Positions 39,461 to 41,497 of a DNA stretch of 41,497 bases are shown here, piece by piece. The stretch lies in IMG/VR virus record IMGVR_UViG_3300023284_000411, positions 1 through 41,497 of that record. One strand, 5' to 3'. The notes under the pieces are model-generated. The model did no database searches. It had not been told where the DNA came from and saw only the letters and a list, made by a program, of their open reading frames with translations. Both the position numbers and the translations under genes were made by a program. The number at the start of each line of letters is the position of its first letter. The first letter of the stretch is position 1. The DNA comes from a virus.

Positions 39461-39589
39461 ATGAAAGTAAGAACAGCAAAAGGTATACTAAAGAAGAATT
39501 GGGAAAAAGTTACGTGGTTAAAAAAAAAGAAAGTGTTTAGAGTGTTTCATAAGGGGCAAGTATCGCTTGTATCATCCGTAAGAATATAA
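39461..39589 (+). CDS. Very small basic protein (42 aa)
   Basis: 42 residues, very basic (MKVRTAKGILKKNWEKV, LKKKKVFRVFHKG). Nucleic-acid binding is possible. It is followed by the AATCAAGGAT leader of the next gene. Confidence 0.45.
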   Translation: MKVRTAKGILKKNWEKVTWLKKKKVFRVFHKGQVSLVSSVRI

Positions 39590-39599
39590 AATCAAGGAT

Positions 39600-39812
39600 A
39601 TGAAAAACGAAATTAATATGGCAAAAATACACCCGCATACGACAATTGAAGACGGGATGATTATGGGTAAAGTAAGTACAAATATATTGGGTAGTGAATG
39701 CCAATTTCCGGTATGCCCATTGAGTGATTATGAGAAGATGACAGAAGAGGAAGCATACGAAGCGCTAGAGCAAGCTATGTGGGAAAGTGGATATTGTAAT
39801 GTGAATTTTTAA
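39600..39812 (+). CDS. Unknown small protein (70 aa)
   Basis: 70 residues: HPHTTIEDGMIMGKVSTNIL strands and CPLSDYEKMTEEEAYEALEQA helix. Leader AATCAAGGAT directly before ATG, a variant of the recurrent motif. No family recognised. Confidence 0.55.
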   Translation: MKNEINMAKIHPHTTIEDGMIMGKVSTNILGSECQFPVCPLSDYEKMTEEEAYEALEQAMWESGYCNVNF

Positions 39813-39902
39813 CTCTCTTTATACAGACATAAAACCAAGGATATGAACCTCCAATATTATCCCAGTGTTGTTGAAATAAATAATAAATAAATTAGAATAT
39901 GC

Positions 39903-39932
39903 TTGACTTCTAATAATATTAGTGTATCTTTA
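39903..39932 (+). promoter_or_regulatory. Promoter with operator palindrome (TTG-N19-TATCTTTA)
   Basis: TTG at 39903-39905, TATCTTTA at 39925-39932, spacer 19. CTAATAATATTAG (39910-39922), a perfect 13-base palindrome, fills the spacer. Transcription would start near 39938, before the ATG at 39957. Confidence 0.65.
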
Positions 39933-39956
39933 CCGTATAACAAAAACACTAAGACG

Positions 39957-40139
39957 ATGACTTACAAAGAAATAGAAACTAGCTTAACAGAAAACAACTT
40001 CAAATTAGAGTTTGGTTTTTCTCCACTAAAAGGAATGAGATTCAACAACGGCAAACAATTAGCTTTTGTATTTTTAGTAAAGGAAGAAAGATCAATAAAG
40101 CATAAAGTTGAATATGTTGACATTATTGCAGAAGCTTAG
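39957..40139 (+). CDS. Unknown small protein (60 aa)
   Basis: 60 residues from the ATG at 39957; the 18-residue upstream extension overlaps the promoter and is rejected. MTYKEIETSLTENNFKLEFG, then strands GKQLAFVFLVKEE and KVEYVDIIA. No family recognised. Confidence 0.6.
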   Translation: MTYKEIETSLTENNFKLEFGFSPLKGMRFNNGKQLAFVFLVKEERSIKHKVEYVDIIAEA

Positions 40140-40314
40140 AAATAAGCTACAGAAAGTAGAAAAAGAACTAGAAAAAGTAAGGGGGTGTAATCCTCTTACT
40201 GATGGGTGGCAAACTCAAAGGTATGCTAAGAAATCACGTAAATGGGATATGTTAGCTAAAGAAAGAATGAGTCTAATAAATGAAATATACGACCATGAAA
40301 ATACACCACGTTAG
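40114..40314 (+). CDS. Small coiled-coil protein (66 aa)
   Basis: 66 residues from the ATG at 40114, overlapping the previous gene by 26 bases. Two Lys/Glu-rich helices (LRNKLQKVEKELEKVRG; DMLAKERMSLINEIY) around a GCNPLTDGWQTQRY loop, an antiparallel helical hairpin. Function unknown. Confidence 0.55.
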   Translation: MLTLLQKLRNKLQKVEKELEKVRGCNPLTDGWQTQRYAKKSRKWDMLAKERMSLINEIYDHENTPR

Positions 40315-40453
40315 AGAGTACTTATTTACAGGAAAAAGAAAAACACATTTTAGAACTACTTGCGGCAAGTTAAGACATATGTGTACTAATCTTCAAATTA
40401 CAGAAATAAAACAAGAATCAACTTGTAAGATTTGTAACTACAAAGCAATATGA
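40295..40453 (+). CDS. Small zinc-motif protein (52 aa)
   Basis: 52 residues, basic; Cys24 and Cys31, then CKIC near the end could form one zinc site. Overlaps its neighbours by 20 and 4 bases, which supports a compact operon. Function unknown. Confidence 0.45.
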   Translation: MKIHHVREYLFTGKRKTHFRTTCGKLRHMCTNLQITEIKQESTCKICNYKAI

Positions 40454-40626
40454 GAGACTTCGATAAAATGCTAAAAGCCCTAGATTTGGACTATAAGAAA
40501 CTTTCAGTTATTTTGGGCATGAAGTATACAAGCGTAACAAATCAATGCGCTCCGGCAAAGGAACTGCCCAAATGGGCTAAGACTATGCTCTGGGTTTATG
40601 AGAATCAAATAAAATCAAGGATATGA
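40450..40626 (+). CDS. Small helix-turn-helix protein (58 aa)
   Basis: 58 residues. LDLDYKKLSVILGMKYTSVTNQ fits a helix-turn-helix (conserved Leu-Gly-Met turn), followed by KELPKWAKTMLWVYE, an arrangement seen in small phage XRE-like proteins. It may regulate nearby operator-type promoters (inference). Overlaps both neighbours by four bases. Confidence 0.6.
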   Translation: MRDFDKMLKALDLDYKKLSVILGMKYTSVTNQCAPAKELPKWAKTMLWVYENQIKSRI

Positions 40627-40802
40627 AAGTAACTAAAACATTAAACTCAAGACATATAAAACTTTGCCCTGTTATAGGGTTCGGATACTGGAAAGATGAT
40701 TTCAACTTAGCCAATGTAAGAGGGTACACCCACAATATAATAATCCCATTTATTCGCATTCAGTGGGGTTTTATTGAAGGAGGGGATCCTATACATCTGT
40801 GA
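40623..40802 (+). CDS. Unknown small protein (59 aa)
   Basis: 59 residues: CPVIGFGYWKDDFNLANVRG and a hydrophobic/aromatic IIIPFIRIQWGFIEGG end. Leader AATCAAGGAT overlaps the preceding coding sequence. No family recognised. Confidence 0.5.
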   Translation: MKVTKTLNSRHIKLCPVIGFGYWKDDFNLANVRGYTHNIIIPFIRIQWGFIEGGDPIHL

Positions 40803-40872
40803 TTAAGCGTAACAATAACCATAAAGAGAGGGAATCAATGACAATATATTGAATGTTATAAACTTTTAAGCG

Positions 40873-41130
40873 ATGGAAATACCAGAAGAATATCAACAAC
40901 TATGTAAAGACCTAGCAAAGGTTTTGAGAAAATTTAATAATGATCATGGATTTATTGAACAGGATCAGAGCAGTGAAAAAACTATCTACAGTTTTTCAGG
41001 TAAAATATCAATAAGTGATTATAAAATGTCAGACATCCATTTCAGATGGGAAAGCGGTAGGCACGGAGGGGGAGAGGGTAAAATTTCTATAAATACAACC
41101 ATCAGAGTAGAAACTAAAATAGATGAATAG
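40873..41130 (+). CDS. Unknown small protein (85 aa)
   Basis: 85 residues: helical start (YQQLCKDLAKVLRKFNN), then strands TIYSFSGKISISDYKM, IHFRWESGRHGGGEGKISI and TIRVETKI. An alpha plus beta-sheet layout. No family recognised. Confidence 0.55.
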   Translation: MEIPEEYQQLCKDLAKVLRKFNNDHGFIEQDQSSEKTIYSFSGKISISDYKMSDIHFRWESGRHGGGEGKISINTTIRVETKIDE

Positions 41131-41174
41131 CCGTGTGTAAGCTAATTGTTCATACAGACATAAAGATAAAAACA

Positions 41175-41497
41175 ATGAAACCAGTATATCAAACAAACAA
41201 CACAGTAGAGGAGGGCAACTGCTTAGCTGCATGCCTTGCTTCAATACTAGAAGACGATATCGAATCGTATCCAACATTACCAGAGAATGGCACATGGCTA
41301 GGGGTCATCAATGATCATCTATTAACCAAGGGCTATGTCATCGTTACATTACTCAAGCCACCAACAAATGTATTTGATACCTATTACATTGGTATAGTAC
41401 ACAACAATACAAAACATTGTGATCATGCTGTTGTTATGTTGGATACGATTCGATATCGTCTTCTAGTATTGAAGCAAGGCATGCAGCTAAGCAGTTG
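41175..41497 (+). CDS. Cys-peptidase-like protein, truncated at the window end
   Basis: Open from the ATG at 41175 to the end. GNCLAACLASILEDDI near residue 15 and CDHAVVML near 82 resemble a small Cys-His family in phages and bacteria (papain-like, C39-type layout), in which the motif is followed by a closing strand. From 41436 the sequence is the reverse complement of this gene's own 5' part, so residues after about 87 are not trustworthy. Confidence 0.55.
   Translation, partial: MKPVYQTNNTVEEGNCLAACLASILEDDIESYPTLPENGTWLGVINDHLLTKGYVIVTLLKPPTNVFDTYYIGIVHNNTKHCDHAVVMLDTIRYRLLVLKQGMQLSS
41216..41277 (+). repeat. Left arm of a 62-bp perfect inverted repeat
   Basis: Exact reverse complement of 41436-41497. 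Lies within the coding region of the last gene. Confidence 0.95.
41436..41497 (-). repeat. Right arm of a 62-bp perfect inverted repeat at the sequence end
   Basis: Exact reverse complement of 41216-41277, ending at the last base of the window. Most likely a fold-back assembly or amplification artefact; a genuine terminal hairpin is less likely. Confidence 0.95.

Noticed and set aside
1-41497. tRNA genes, integrase or a lysogeny module
   Set aside because: I looked for cloverleaf-like segments and for integrase or CI-type repressor genes and found none; only small HTH-like proteins at 19115 and 40450 could be regulators.

Overview
This window is a long segment of a tailed-phage genome with a contractile tail (myovirus morphology, Mu-type tail module). 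It is AT-rich, and every gene I can support lies on the + strand. The host is probably a member of the Bacteroidota. Shine-Dalgarno sequences are mostly absent, start codons are preceded by A-rich leaders, and several intergenic regions carry the Bacteroidota promoter layout (TTTG or TTG, 19-20 bases, then TAnnTTTG or a TATCTTTA variant). I see no terminase, portal, capsid, DNA polymerase, integrase, tRNA or CRISPR array, so head and packaging genes must lie outside the window.

Layout. (1) 0.06-16.4 kb, virion and tail: an appendage protein, a LamG protein, sheath, tube, a tail-assembly chaperone pair joined by a probable -1 ribosomal frameshift, and the tape measure. These are followed by a baseplate block (gp46-like fused to FN3 and LamG, a small unknown, gp47/J-like, gp48-like with an inserted 7-blade propeller), a 6-repeat propeller fibre, a GPZ-like protein, gpN-like, gpP-like hub and gp45-like spike, ending at a hairpin terminator. 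(2) 16.5-18.5 kb, lysis: small membrane proteins, an Amidase_2 endolysin and a 3TM-type holin candidate, ending at a terminator. (3) 18.5-24.8 kb, early replication and recombination: a structured leader, a RAD52-like annealing protein candidate, a PD-(D/E)XK exonuclease, a replication initiator, a DnaB-type helicase split over two genes and a RuvC-like resolvase. (4) 24.8-41.5 kb, accessory region: more than 50 small, tightly packed genes. They include a RecF/Rad50-like ATPase, an HExxH mini-protease, two HNH proteins, a hexapeptide-repeat protein, an acyl carrier protein, an ASCH-like protein, an unpaired DUF1778-type antitoxin and several small Cys-motif proteins. No stretch longer than 300 bases lacks a gene.

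Most unusual features. In the accessory region eight imperfect palindromes bounded by AAC and GTT (ATT in one) lie downstream of small ORFs, five of them exactly ten bases after the stop codon. Their stems differ but related loops recur (GTTTTAAT, GTTTTTTCAAT), and two share identical ends around different middles. This resembles an integron-like cassette array without a visible integrase. A second system is a recurrent leader motif (AACCAAGAGCAA and variants) just before many start codons, together with one 12-base antisense copy inside a promoter-driven, terminator-ending leader at 18.5-18.7 kb. Three promoters of an unusual TTG-N19/20-TATCTTTA type carry palindromes in or next to their spacers. 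The last 62 bases are a perfect reverse complement of 41216-41277, which looks like an assembly fold-back and truncates the final gene.
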